A stretch of DNA of 58,948 nucleotides, taken from the NCBI GenBank assembly GCA_002721365.1, contig PBKC01000013.1:1-58948 (forward strand). Reading direction: 5' to 3'. Source of the DNA: Rhodospirillaceae bacterium (GTDB lineage: Bacteria; Pseudomonadota; Alphaproteobacteria; GCA-2721365). Positions within the stretch are counted from its first letter, which is position 1. Each line of letters begins with the position of its first letter. Below, piece after piece: positions 1 to 9,833 of the stretch. The notes under the pieces were generated by a model. It saw only the letters and a program-made list of their open reading frames with translations. It had not been told where the DNA came from and ran no database searches. The position numbers and the translations under genes are program-made.

Positions 1-1371
1 ATAGCCGGTGAGGTCGACCAGGATATGAACGGCGTCGCCGACGATCCGCTCGACCGCCTGCTCCTCCGACAGGCCCGCGAGCGAGACGAAGCGGTCCGCC
101 GAGGCTTCGATCTCCGCCCGCAGCGGCGAGGCGGCGTCCCGGTCGTCGAGGGCGTAGCAGGTGACGGTGAAGCGGCTCCGATCATGGAGGGCGAACAGCC
201 GGCGGCAGACCTGAGAGATCGGATGATCGCCGAAATCGGGCGAGACGTAGCCGACATGCAGGCGCGCGGGCTCGGCCTCGACCGGGCCGTGCGCACTCCG
301 GCCCTGGTCGAGACCTCGGGCGATGACGTCGAGCACGCGCCTGTGGAGGGCAGGGTCGGCCGGGACGTAGGGAAGCTCGACCGCCAGCGGAAACAGGGTT
401 TCGACCGGTTCGCTCCCCGATGCGATCCGCTCCACGCATGCCGGGAGGGTGGGGAGGAGGGCGTCCCGTTCCTCCCAGGCACAGAGCCAGTTGAGGGTCG
501 AGAACAAGGCGATCCGGGCGCCGTCGAAATCGGGATCGGCCTGAAGTGCCTGCCGGAAGGCATCTCTCGCATCGTGAAGCCGACCGCTGTCCCGCAGGAC
601 CCGCCCGGCCCGGAACAGGGATTCGGACAGCCAAGGGCCGCTCTTCGCTGCCGCGAGGAAGGCCGCGAGCGCGCCGTCGCGGTCGCCTGCCGACTCCAGG
701 GCTTCGCCCAGCAGCAGCTTCGCCTGATGGTCCGCGGGTGCGAGGGCGGTGTAGCGCATCAACGCTTCCGCTGCTTCGGCGTAGTTCCCGAGGCGGCCCA
801 GGGCCTTGCCGAGGATGAGGAGGGTCGGCGCGAGGTCCGGCGCGGTCGTGAGGGCTTTCCGGTAATGGGCGATGGCCGCCGCATCGTCGCCGGCCCGCTG
901 GCGGAGACTGCCGAGATTGCTCGACGCCTCGGCGAGGTTCGATGCCAGCGTCAAGGCCTGCTCGTAAAGCCTTTCTGCAGAGGCGAAATCTCCTGCCTTC
1001 TGGGCTGCGGCGCCGGCCGCGTTCAGGCAGCGGCCGAGGCGATGACGCGCCTGCTCGGAGGGGGCGAGGGTGACCTCTCGCCGGCTCGCCGCGACCGCGT
1101 CGACGATGCGCCCGAGGCGCAGATACGCTTCGGCGAGGTTGCCGTGGTAGTAGGCGACGCCGGCGTTCCGTTCGATCGCACGCGCGATCAGAGCGGCCGC
1201 TTCCGCGGGGTCGTCCTGTTGCAAGCGGAGGACGCCGAGAAGATGCAGGGCGTCGGCGTGGTCCGGCTGAGCCGCGAGAAGAGCCCGATAGAGCGCTTCG
1301 GCCTGATCGAAGCGTCCCGCCTGATGATGGGCGAGGGCGGTATGAAGATCTGCTGCCGGTCCCCTCGTCAT
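1..1371 (-). CDS. TPR-repeat protein with start of O-GlcNAc transferase (SPINDLY-like) domain, C-terminus cut by window edge
   Basis: The open frame runs off the left edge, leaving 457 codons. Residues about 10-290 form TPR helices (ALAHHQAGRFDQAEALYRAL, LEALTL-type repeats with the G-Y/A-P spacing). After residue 330 the sequence changes to LHVGYVSPDFGDHPISQ and ends at HILVDLTGY; both are hallmarks of the GT41/SPINDLY glycosyltransferase fold. Family members transfer sugars to proteins in the cytoplasm, often near flagellin or glycosylation genes; no such partner is visible here. The only usable start codon, at 1371, lies inside a palindromic repeat and has no clear Shine-Dalgarno. The length between this ATG and the first TPR is nonetheless normal for the family. 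Identity is solid; the donor sugar and target are unknown. Confidence 0.85.
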   Translation of the reverse strand, partial: MTRGPAADLHTALAHHQAGRFDQAEALYRALLAAQPDHADALHLLGVLRLQQDDPAEAAALIARAIERNAGVAYYHGNLAEAYLRLGRIVDAVAASRREVTLAPSEQARHRLGRCLNAAGAAAQKAGDFASAERLYEQALTLASNLAEASSNLGSLRQRAGDDAAAIAHYRKALTTAPDLAPTLLILGKALGRLGNYAEAAEALMRYTALAPADHQAKLLLGEALESAGDRDGALAAFLAAAKSGPWLSESLFRAGRVLRDSGRLHDARDAFRQALQADPDFDGARIALFSTLNWLCAWEERDALLPTLPACVERIASGSEPVETLFPLAVELPYVPADPALHRRVLDVIARGLDQGRSAHGPVEAEPARLHVGYVSPDFGDHPISQVCRRLFALHDRSRFTVTCYALDDRDAASPLRAEIEASADRFVSLAGLSEEQAVERIVGDAVHILVDLTGY

Positions 1372-1447
1372 TGCGAGCCGAAGGCGAAGCAATCCAGGCG
1401 GCGCCGGTGGTCTGGATTGCCGCGGCGCTGCGCGCCTCGCAATGACG
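1366..1447. repeat. Composite palindromic repeat R1 (82 bp)
   Basis: Outer arms CGTCATTGCGAG and CTCGCAATGACG enclose inner arms GCAATCCAG and CTGGATTGC. It is a diverged copy of the element at 11959-12040. Its left arm supplies the ATG of the TPR gene. Confidence 0.85.
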
Positions 1448-1480
1448 GCAAGGGAGGCCGCGGCCCTCGCCCTTTTCCTC

Positions 1481-1554
1481 TGTCATGCTCGGCCTTGAGC
1501 CGAGCATCTCCCGCCGGCTCGAGGCGGATTGCCGGGTCAAGCCCGGCAATGACA
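1481..1554. repeat. Composite palindromic repeat R2
   Basis: TGTCAT/ATGACA ends bracket two hairpins. The first has arms ATGCTCGGC/GCCGAGCAT with loop CTTGA; the second has arms ATTGCCGGG/CCCGGCAAT with loop TCAAG. The two loops are complementary. It lies just 3' of the FAD/Fe-S dehydrogenase gene and may act as its transcript end. Confidence 0.8.
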
Positions 1555-1585
1555 GATCGGGGAGGTGTGGCGGGTGCCGACACGC

Positions 1586-4489
1586 TCACCCGCAGGCCTC
1601 GGCGAGGACCCGTGCGACATGGAGGGCCTCGCGGCCGGCGCCGTCCTTGATCTGGTGGCGGCAGCTCGTTCCGTCGGCGACGATTACCGTGTCGGCGTCG
1701 GCCTCGCGGACGGCGGGGAGCAGCGAGAGCTCGGCCATCTTCATCGAGACGTCGTAATGCTCGGCCTCGTAGCCGAAGGCGCCGGCCATGCCGCAGCAGC
1801 TCGATTCGACCGTCTCTACGGTCCAGTCGGGGACGGTCTGCAAAATGTCGGTGACGTCGCCCATCAGGCCGAACGCCTTCTGGTGGCAGTGGCCATGCAC
1901 CAGGGCGCGGCGCCAGCGGGTGGGTTTGGGCTGCAGGCGGTTGCGGTGCTGGCTGAGGAACTGCTCGAACAGCATTGCCTGTTTCGCCAGCGCCTCCGTC
2001 GCCGCACCCGGCAGCACGGCGGGGAACTCGTCGCGGAGGGGGAGGAGGCAGGAGGGCTCCAGCCCGACGATGGGGACGCCCCGCTCGACATAGGGGGTGA
2101 GGGCGCGGAGCGTGCGTTCGGCCTCCCGCCGCGCCTCTTCGACGAGGCCGGCGGCGAGGAAGGTCCGCCCGCAGCAGAGGGGGCGGGAAGAGTCGTCGGC
2201 CTGGGCCGTTTCGACGCGGAAGCCGGCGCCGCTCAACACCTTGTGGGCGGCGCGGGCGTTCTCGGGCTCGAAGTAAGTGGTGAAGGTGTCGGCCAGCAGG
2301 ACGACGGGATCGCCATTACCGGACGCTGACGGGGCGCGGTAGGGCCGCTGCCAGCGGGGCAGGCTTCGCCGGCTGCTCATGCCGGTGAAGGCTTCGCTCA
2401 GCGCTGCCGCGCCCGGCAGGCCATCGCGGAGGTTGAGAAGGCCGCCGGCTCGCGCGGCCATCGGCGCGTAGCGGGGCAGATAGGCGACCAGACGCTCGCG
2501 GCGGGACAGGGGGTGCCGCTTCCGGTACTGGGCGAGGTATTCGATCTTCATCTTCGCCATATCAACGCCGGTCGGGCATTCGCGGCGGCAGCCCTTGCAG
2601 CCGACGCAGAGGTCCATCGTCTCCTTCATGGCGTCCGACATCAGCGCGTCGCGGCCCAACTGGCCGGTGATGGCGAGGCGGAGCGAATTGGCACGGCCGC
2701 GGGTGACGTGCTTCTCGTCCCCCGTCACCCGGAACGACGGGCACATGACGCCGGGCGAGGCCTTCCGGCAGGTGCCGTTGTTGTTGCACATCTCAATCGC
2801 GCCGGCGAAGCCGCCCCAGACAGACCAGTCGAGCACGGTCTCGATCGGCTCCGGCGCGTAGTCCGGCGGGTAGCGGAACAGCGACCGGTCGTCCATCTTC
2901 GGCGGACGGACGATCTTGCCCGGATTGAACAGCCCGTCGGGGTCGAACGTATCCTTCACCGTCTCGAAGGCGCGGACGATCTCAGACCCGAACATCGCCT
3001 CGTGATGTTCCGAGCGCACCAGCCCGTCGCCATGCTCGCCGGAATGGGAGCCTTTGTACTCCCGGACCATGGCGAAGGCTTCCTCGGCGATCGCCCGCAT
3101 CTTGGCGACGTCGCCCTGGTCCTTCATGTTGAGGATCGGGCGGACATGCAGGCAGCCGACAGAGGCATGCGCGTACCAGGTGCCGCGGGTGCCGTGGCGC
3201 GCGAAGACCCCGTTCAGGCGGTCGGTGTAGTCGGCCAAGTCGGCGAGCGGCACCGCGCAGTCCTCGATGAACGACACCGGCTTGCCGTCGCCCTTCATCG
3301 ACATGGCGATGTTGAGCGCGGCCTTGCGGACGTCCCACACGGCGCGCTGCTGGGCGGCGTCGGTGACCGGAACGGTGTGCTCGCCCAGACCTGCGGTGAG
3401 TTCTTCCAGCTGCCTGAGCTTGGCCAGCAATGTCCGGTCGTCCTCGCCGGCGAACTCGACCAGCAGGATCGCCTCCGGCCGGCCTTCGACGACGGCGGCG
3501 ATGATCGGGGCGAAGGCGGGATTCTGCTCGGCGAGGTCGAGGAGCGTTCGGTCGACCAGCTCCACCGCCGTCGGGTCCAGTTCGACGATGTGCTGGGTCG
3601 CGGCCATCGCGTCGTAGAAGCGGCCGAAATGGCAGACGCCGAGGACTCGCCGGGCCGGGATCGCCTGAAGGTCGAGATGAATCTGCGAAAAGAAGCCGAG
3701 CGTCCCCTCGGACCCCACCAGCAGATGGGCCATGTTGTGGCCGGCGGCGTCGATCGAATCGATGTTGTAGCCGCCCACCCGGCGCAGGATCTTGGGGATC
3801 CGCTTGTCGATTTCGTCGGCATTGTCGGCCGCCAGCCGGCGCATCGCCTGGACGAGGTCGGAATAGCGGGCGTTGCCTTCGACTCCGTCGAGATTGCCGG
3901 GCACCCGGTCGAAGTGGATCTCGCTGCCATCCGCCAGCACGCCGTCGATCGCGGCGACGTTGTGGATCATGTTGCCGTAGCGGATCGAGCGCGCGCCGCA
4001 GGAGTTGTTGCCCGTCATGCCGCCGATGGTGGCGCGGTTGGCCGGCGAGACGTCGACGGGGAAGAACAGGCCGTGGCGGCGAAGCTGGGCGTTCAGCTGA
4101 TCGAGGACGATGCCCGGCTGAACGCTCACCCGCCGCGCCCCGGTATCCAGGGCGACGATGCCGTTCATGTGCTTGCTGGTGTCGACCACCAGCGCCTCGC
4201 CCACCGTCTGGCCGCATTGCGAGGTGCCTGCGCCGCGCGGCAGGACAGGGATGCCTTCCTCCGCAGCGATGGCGATGGCGGTCTTCACGTCGCGGTCGCT
4301 CCGCGGCACTACTACGCCGATCGGCTCGATCTGGTAGATCGAGGCGTCGGTGCTGTAGCGCCCGCGGCTGAAGGCGTCGAACAGCACCTCGCCTTCGAGT
4401 TCCCGCTCAAGTCGCTTGGCGAGGGCGCTGTCGCCGATGCGGGCCTTGTTGGATGTCGTTTGTGGGGCGCTGCGGTGCGATCCGGACAT
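1586..4489 (-). CDS. FAD-linked oxidase / Fe-S fusion, D-2-hydroxyacid (2-hydroxyglutarate or lactate) dehydrogenase family
   Basis: This 967-residue protein joins a GlcD-type flavin dehydrogenase to a GlpC-type iron-sulfur half, as in YdiJ-like enzymes of about 1000 residues. The FAD-binding domain shows LPRGAGTSQCGQ near residue 85 and GGMTGNNSCGARSIRYG near 160. A CVGCKGCRRECP cluster motif sits near residue 626. The C-terminal CCG domain has EPSCLLPLRDE and SSCCGMAGAFG near 900. Family members oxidise D-2-hydroxyacids and pass electrons towards the respiratory chain at the membrane. No typical second cluster motif was found beyond the CVGC stretch. The gene is divergent from the serine-glyoxylate aminotransferase, which would fit glyoxylate or hydroxyacid metabolism; the exact substrate cannot be read from sequence. 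Confidence 0.9.
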   Translation of the reverse strand: MSGSHRSAPQTTSNKARIGDSALAKRLERELEGEVLFDAFSRGRYSTDASIYQIEPIGVVVPRSDRDVKTAIAIAAEEGIPVLPRGAGTSQCGQTVGEALVVDTSKHMNGIVALDTGARRVSVQPGIVLDQLNAQLRRHGLFFPVDVSPANRATIGGMTGNNSCGARSIRYGNMIHNVAAIDGVLADGSEIHFDRVPGNLDGVEGNARYSDLVQAMRRLAADNADEIDKRIPKILRRVGGYNIDSIDAAGHNMAHLLVGSEGTLGFFSQIHLDLQAIPARRVLGVCHFGRFYDAMAATQHIVELDPTAVELVDRTLLDLAEQNPAFAPIIAAVVEGRPEAILLVEFAGEDDRTLLAKLRQLEELTAGLGEHTVPVTDAAQQRAVWDVRKAALNIAMSMKGDGKPVSFIEDCAVPLADLADYTDRLNGVFARHGTRGTWYAHASVGCLHVRPILNMKDQGDVAKMRAIAEEAFAMVREYKGSHSGEHGDGLVRSEHHEAMFGSEIVRAFETVKDTFDPDGLFNPGKIVRPPKMDDRSLFRYPPDYAPEPIETVLDWSVWGGFAGAIEMCNNNGTCRKASPGVMCPSFRVTGDEKHVTRGRANSLRLAITGQLGRDALMSDAMKETMDLCVGCKGCRRECPTGVDMAKMKIEYLAQYRKRHPLSRRERLVAYLPRYAPMAARAGGLLNLRDGLPGAAALSEAFTGMSSRRSLPRWQRPYRAPSASGNGDPVVLLADTFTTYFEPENARAAHKVLSGAGFRVETAQADDSSRPLCCGRTFLAAGLVEEARREAERTLRALTPYVERGVPIVGLEPSCLLPLRDEFPAVLPGAATEALAKQAMLFEQFLSQHRNRLQPKPTRWRRALVHGHCHQKAFGLMGDVTDILQTVPDWTVETVESSCCGMAGAFGYEAEHYDVSMKMAELSLLPAVREADADTVIVADGTSCRHQIKDGAGREALHVARVLAEACG

Positions 4490-4578
4490 AGGAGATATGG
4501 TCCGTCGTAGTCGTGTCGGGCGGCGATGATACGGTATGATCCGCGCCCGCGATATCCTCGCCCACCCAGGAGCTCACG

Positions 4579-5766
4579 ATGACTTTCGCCAGCGGCCGGC
4601 ATTTTCTGCAGATCCCCGGCCCGACCAACGTTCCCGACCGTATCCTCCGGGCCATCGACCGGCCGACGATCGACCATCGCGGCCCCGACTTCGCCCGCAT
4701 GACCAAGCGCTTGCTGGAGGAGATCAAATTCCTCTTCAAGACCGAGGGGCCGGTGGTGATCTTTCCGGGCTCGGGGACCGGCGCGTGGGAAGCGGCGATG
4801 GTCAACACGCTGTCGCCCGGCGACCGGGTGCTGATGGCCGAGACCGGACAGTTCGCGGTCCTGTGGTCGAACCTCGCCCGCCGCATGGGGCTGGAGGTCG
4901 ACCTGATCCCCGGCGACTGGCGCCGTCCGGCCGATATCGATGCCATCGAGGCCAAGCTGGCTGAGGACCGCGACCACAGCATCAAGGCGGTCGCCTTCAC
5001 CCATAACGAGACCTCGGCCGGCACCACCAGCGACGTGGCCGGCGTCCGCCGCGCCCTCGACCGGACCGGGCATCCGGCGCTGCTGATGGTCGATACCATC
5101 TCTTCGCTCGCCTCGATCGACTACCGCCATGACGAGTGGCAGGTCGACGTCTGCGTCGGCGGCTCCCAGAAGGGTTTGATGCTGCCGCCGGGCCTGTCGT
5201 TCAACGCGGTCAGCGAGAAGGCCCTGGCCGCGAGCCGCACCGCGTCGCTGCCGCGGGCCTATTGGGATTGGGAAGCGACCCTCGCCGCCAACCGCGACGG
5301 CTCGTTCCCCTACACGCCGGCGACCAACCTGCTCTACGGCCTCGACGAGGCCCTGGCGATGCTCAGGGAGGAAGGGCTCGACAATGTCTTCGCCCGCCAC
5401 GCCCGCCTCGCGGAAGCGACCCGCGCCGCGGTGCGCGCCTGGGGCCTGGAGATGCAGTGCGTCGACCCCGACGGCGTCAGCAACACCGTCACTGCCGTCC
5501 GGGTGCCGGAGGGGTTCGATGCCGATGCGCTGCGCGCCCTGATCCTCGACCGCTACGACATGTCCTTGGGCGCCGGCCTCGGCAAGGTAAAGGGCAAGGT
5601 CTTCCGCATCGGCCATCTCGGCAGCTTCAACGACCTGATGCTTATGGGGACGCTGTGCGGCGTCGAGATGGGTCTTGCCGCCACCGGCATCGGCACCCGC
5701 ACGAGCGGCGTCGCCGCGGCGATGGACATGCTGACCGAGCCCGCCCAGCGCATGGCGGCGCAGTAG
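4579..5766 (+). CDS. Serine--glyoxylate aminotransferase (class V)
   Basis: The 395-residue length and sequence match class-V PLP aminotransferases of the serine/alanine-glyoxylate type, which turn serine plus glyoxylate into hydroxypyruvate plus glycine in the cytoplasm. Visible features are the N-terminal PGPTNVPDRIL stretch, FPGSGTGAWEAA around residues 63-74, the THNETSAGT segment, VDTISSLAS before the cofactor aspartate region, and GGSQKGLMLPPG with the PLP lysine at residue 198. A CAGGAGCT ribosome site lies about 7 bases before the ATG. It is divergently transcribed from the hydroxyacid dehydrogenase gene, consistent with a C2 or serine-cycle role (inference). Substrate preference between serine and alanine is not certain. 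Confidence 0.9.
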   Translation: MTFASGRHFLQIPGPTNVPDRILRAIDRPTIDHRGPDFARMTKRLLEEIKFLFKTEGPVVIFPGSGTGAWEAAMVNTLSPGDRVLMAETGQFAVLWSNLARRMGLEVDLIPGDWRRPADIDAIEAKLAEDRDHSIKAVAFTHNETSAGTTSDVAGVRRALDRTGHPALLMVDTISSLASIDYRHDEWQVDVCVGGSQKGLMLPPGLSFNAVSEKALAASRTASLPRAYWDWEATLAANRDGSFPYTPATNLLYGLDEALAMLREEGLDNVFARHARLAEATRAAVRAWGLEMQCVDPDGVSNTVTAVRVPEGFDADALRALILDRYDMSLGAGLGKVKGKVFRIGHLGSFNDLMLMGTLCGVEMGLAATGIGTRTSGVAAAMDMLTEPAQRMAAQ

Positions 5767-5789
5767 GGGGCAGCGGGGCATTTCTCCTG

Positions 5790-5896
5790 CGTCATCACAC
5801 GGCTTGGCCGTGTGATCCACGACTTGTCGGCGGTCGATTTCGTCCGAGCGGAGCCGCCGAAAGTCGTGGATGGCATGATCAAGTCATGCCATGACG
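5790..5896. repeat. Composite palindromic repeat R3
   Basis: CGTCAT/ATGACG ends enclose three stems: ATCACACGGC/GCCGTGTGAT; ATCCACGACTT/AAGTCGTGGAT with an inner TCGGCGG/CCGCCGA; and GGCATGA/TCATGCC with a TCAAG loop. It fills the gap between two plus-strand genes and may separate their transcripts. Confidence 0.8.
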
Positions 5897-5960
5897 GAGG
5901 AAGGGGGTGGGATGCGCGCGACAGACGACGCACCCGCCCGAGATGAGGAGGAACACAGCA

Positions 5961-7127
5961 ATGAGCCGGATCGACAGCGTCGAGGTGCACGAGTTCAGTT
6001 GGACGGTCGAGGACATCGGTCCCGACGGCGGCGGATTCAACTTCGTCTACGATCCCGGCAACTTTCATACCCTCTCCAGCTTTGCCGTCGTCATCACCAC
6101 GGACGACGGGGCCCGCGGCGAGTATGTGGCGCAGTGGGGCGGAAGCCGTATCGCTCTCGGGCAGGTACTCACTTTGGCGCCGGCCCTCGTGGGGCGCGAC
6201 CCCTTTCAGCGCGAGCTGATCTACGATGACCTGAAACGGGCGATCCGCCAGTTCGACCATATGGGCCATGGCCCCCTCGACATCTGTCTGTGGGATCTGG
6301 CCGGAAAGGCCTATGGGGCGTCGGTCGCGCAGATGCTGGGCGGGTTCCGCGAACGGCTGAAGACCTATGCCAGCACGCTCCATGGCGACCGCAACGGCGG
6401 CCTCGATACGCCGGAGGCCTATGCCGAGTTCGCCGAGCGGTGCTTCCAGATGGGCTTCCGCGGCTTCAAGATCCACGGCTGGACCGAAGGCGATGCCGAG
6501 GAGGAAGCAGCGGCGATCCGCACCGTGGGCAAGCGCATGGCCGGGCGGATGACGCTGATGGTCGATCCGGCCTGTGAGCTCCGCACCTTCAACGACATGC
6601 TGATCGTCGGGCGGGCCTGCGACGATGCCGGCTTCATGTGGTACGAGGACCCCGGCCGTGACAGCGGCGTCTCCGCCTATGCTCACCGGAAGCTCCGGCA
6701 GATGATCAGGACACCGCTGCTGATGACCGAGCATGTCAGGGGGCTCGAGCCCAAGGCGGACTTCCTGATGGCGGAGGGGACCGACTTCCTCCGCGCCGAT
6801 CCGGAATACGACATGGGGATCACCGGGGCGATGAAGATCGCCCATCTGGCTGAAGCCTTCGGCATCGACGTCGAGATTCACGCCTCGGGTCCCGCTCACC
6901 GCCACTGCATGGCGGCGATCCGCAACACCAATTTCTACGAGATGGCCCTGGTCGGACCCAAATGCGGCAACCCGCTGCCGCCGGTCTATGCCGACGACTA
7001 CAGCGATCAGCTCGATGCGATCGGCACCGACGGCTGCGTGCCGGTTCCCACCGGGCCGGGACTGGGCGTCATCTATGACTGGGATTTCATTGCCAAGCAC
7101 CGGCGGACACTGCACCGGTTCGACTGA
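5961..7127 (+). CDS. Mandelate racemase / muconate lactonizing enzyme family protein (enolase superfamily)
   Basis: The start at 5961 follows a strong GAGGAGGAA site and gives 388 residues. An upstream in-frame ATG at 5907 would add unconserved sequence. The C-terminal barrel shows the superfamily metal ligands in order: Asp in LMVDPAC, Glu in WYEDPG and Glu in MTEHVRG. A base-lysine segment reads FKIHGW, where many members have K-x-K. LRADPEYDMGITG and EIHASGPAHRH supply a likely Asp/His pair. Family members abstract the alpha proton of a carboxylate, usually in sugar-acid dehydration or racemisation in the cytoplasm. The substrate is unknown; the neighbouring aminotransferase and repeat give no direct hint. 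Confidence 0.88.
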   Translation: MSRIDSVEVHEFSWTVEDIGPDGGGFNFVYDPGNFHTLSSFAVVITTDDGARGEYVAQWGGSRIALGQVLTLAPALVGRDPFQRELIYDDLKRAIRQFDHMGHGPLDICLWDLAGKAYGASVAQMLGGFRERLKTYASTLHGDRNGGLDTPEAYAEFAERCFQMGFRGFKIHGWTEGDAEEEAAAIRTVGKRMAGRMTLMVDPACELRTFNDMLIVGRACDDAGFMWYEDPGRDSGVSAYAHRKLRQMIRTPLLMTEHVRGLEPKADFLMAEGTDFLRADPEYDMGITGAMKIAHLAEAFGIDVEIHASGPAHRHCMAAIRNTNFYEMALVGPKCGNPLPPVYADDYSDQLDAIGTDGCVPVPTGPGLGVIYDWDFIAKHRRTLHRFD

Positions 7128-7139
7128 TCCGGGGGGACG

Positions 7140-7340
7140 ATGGCGCGCTGGCTGATCATCCTCGGCATCGCGCTGGTCGTCCTCGGCCTTCTGTGGCCGC
7201 TCCTCCAGAAAAGCGGTCTCGGGCGCCTGCCCGGCGACATCGTCATCGAGCGCGAGAATTTCCGCTTCTACTTCCCGATCGTCACCTCGATCATGGTCAG
7301 CTTGGTGATCTCGCTGATCCTGTGGCTGATCAACCGGTGA
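7140..7340 (+). CDS. DUF2905 family small membrane protein
   Basis: This 66-residue protein has two hydrophobic segments, roughly residues 4-22 and 46-63. Between them lies a conserved GLGRLPGDIVIERENFRFYFP stretch (residues about 26-46) typical of DUF2905. A GGGGGGA ribosome site lies immediately upstream, and the gene starts 12 bases after the enolase-superfamily gene, so they are probably cotranscribed. The family has no established function; the product should sit in the inner membrane. Confidence 0.85.
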   Translation: MARWLIILGIALVVLGLLWPLLQKSGLGRLPGDIVIERENFRFYFPIVTSIMVSLVISLILWLINR

Positions 7341-7373
7341 CGAGCCTGCGCGAACTCCTCTCTCTTCCTCAAC

Positions 7374-7446
7374 CGTCACCCCCGCGAAAGCGGGGGGCCA
7401 GAAGCCGTGCCACGGCCCCTGGATTCCCGCCTTCGCGGGAATGACG
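7374..7446. repeat. Composite palindromic repeat R4
   Basis: CGTCAC/ATGACG ends enclose CCCCCGC/GCGGGGG (loop GAAA) and ATTCCCGC/GCGGGAAT (loop CTTC). It sits between the converging ends of the DUF2905 and hemB genes, so it may terminate both. Confidence 0.75.
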
Positions 7447-7497
7447 CTCCTAGAAAGCTATTGATGCCGTTTATTGCCGGGTGAGAACCGCGAAACC

Positions 7498-8583
<1,086 letters not shown>

Positions 8584-8685
8584 CTAGCCGCCGGGGTCCG
8601 GCCCCACAACCGGCAACGGCCCGCGTTGCGCGCAGGCTGCACCAACTCTAACATCGCCCGAAATCTTGGCTGAACGAGGAACGAC

Positions 8686-9825
8686 GTGGATTTCGATCTG
8701 ACCGAGGAGCAACGCGCCATCCAGGACATGGCGCGGGACTTCGCGACCGAGCGGCTGGCGCCGGAAGCTGCCCGCTGGGACGAAGAGTCCGTTTTCCCCG
8801 TGGATACGCTCCGCGCGGCCGCTGCGTTGGGCTTCGCCGGCATCTATGTCGGCGAGGCGTTCGGCGGCACCGGGCTCAAGCGCCTGGATGCGGCGGTGAT
8901 CTTCGAGGAACTGGCGGCCGGCTGTACCTCGACCGCCGCCTATATCTCGATCCACAACATGGCGACCTGGATGATCGACCGCTTCGGTAACGAGGCGCAG
9001 CGCGAGAAATGGATTCCGGGCCTCACCAGCATGGAGCTGATGGCGAGCTACTGCCTGACGGAGCCGGGCGCGGGGTCGGACGCCGCGTCGCTGCGGACGA
9101 AGGCGGAGCTGGACGGCGATCATTACGTCCTCAACGGGACCAAGGCCTTCATCTCCGGCGGGTCGACCTCGGACGTCTATGTCTGCATGGTGCGGACCGG
9201 CGGGGAGGGCCCTAAGGGGATCAGCTGCATCGTCGTCGAGGCGGGGACGCCGGGCCTCAGCTTCGGCAAGCGCGAGAAGAAGATGGGCTGGAACTCCCAA
9301 CCCACCGCCATGGTGAACTTCGAGGACTGCCGGGTCCCGGTCTCCAATCGCATCGGGGAGGAGGGCGACGGCTTCAAGATCGCCATGCAGGGGCTGGACG
9401 GCGGCCGGCTCAATATCGCCGCCTGCTCGATCGGCGCCGCCCGTGCCTGTCTGGACGCCGCGCGCGAGCACATGCAGGTGCGCAAGCAGTTCGGCCGCAA
9501 GCTCGCCGAGTTCCAGGCGCTTCAGTTCAAGCTCGCCGACATGGCGACCGAGCTGGAGGCGTCGCGGCTGATGGTTCATCGCGCTGCAAGCAAGCTGGAC
9601 GCCAAGGCGCCGGATGCGACACTCCACTGTGCGATGGCCAAGCGATTCGCCACCGACGCCGGTTTTGCGATATGCAACGAGGCAATGCAGATACATGGCG
9701 GCTACGGCTATATCCGGGAGTACCCGATCGAACGCTATCTGCGCGATTCCCGCGTCCACCAGATTCTCGAAGGAACCAACGAAATCATGCGGTTGATCAT
9801 CGCCCGCCGGCTCTTGGACGACTGA
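8686..9825 (+). CDS. Acyl-CoA dehydrogenase, isobutyryl-CoA dehydrogenase-like
   Basis: This is a 379-residue flavoprotein acyl-CoA dehydrogenase. The start is GTG, with ACGAGGA about 6 bases upstream. [16 protein letters not shown] near residue 122 and KAFISGG are flavin-binding signatures; the catalytic base is Glu362 in [29 protein letters not shown] is the C-terminal signature. The sequence style ([22 protein letters not shown]) resembles ACAD8 enzymes, which convert isobutyryl-CoA to methacrylyl-CoA. The next two genes carry the later valine-degradation steps, which supports that assignment by context. A methacrylyl-CoA hydratase is not encoded here. Confidence 0.9.
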   Translation: MDFDLTEEQRAIQDMARDFATERLAPEAARWDEESVFPVDTLRAAAALGFAGIYVGEAFGGTGLKRLDAAVIFEELAAGCTSTAAYISIHNMATWMIDRFGNEAQREKWIPGLTSMELMASYCLTEPGAGSDAASLRTKAELDGDHYVLNGTKAFISGGSTSDVYVCMVRTGGEGPKGISCIVVEAGTPGLSFGKREKKMGWNSQPTAMVNFEDCRVPVSNRIGEEGDGFKIAMQGLDGGRLNIAACSIGAARACLDAAREHMQVRKQFGRKLAEFQALQFKLADMATELEASRLMVHRAASKLDAKAPDATLHCAMAKRFATDAGFAICNEAMQIHGGYGYIREYPIERYLRDSRVHQILEGTNEIMRLIIARRLLDD

Positions 9826-9833
9826 GCCTCAGT

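Noticed and set aside
25..1650. Long plus-strand open frame over the TPR gene
   Set aside because: It has no family features. The minus-strand frame gives clear TPR and glycosyltransferase motifs across the same DNA.
2513..4510. 665-codon plus-strand open frame
   Set aside because: It is the antisense shadow of the FAD/Fe-S dehydrogenase; composition is Arg/Ala/Val-rich with no domain.
5553..7379. 608-codon minus-strand open frame
   Set aside because: It is antisense to the aminotransferase end and the enolase-superfamily gene, crosses repeat R3, and has no recognisable domain.
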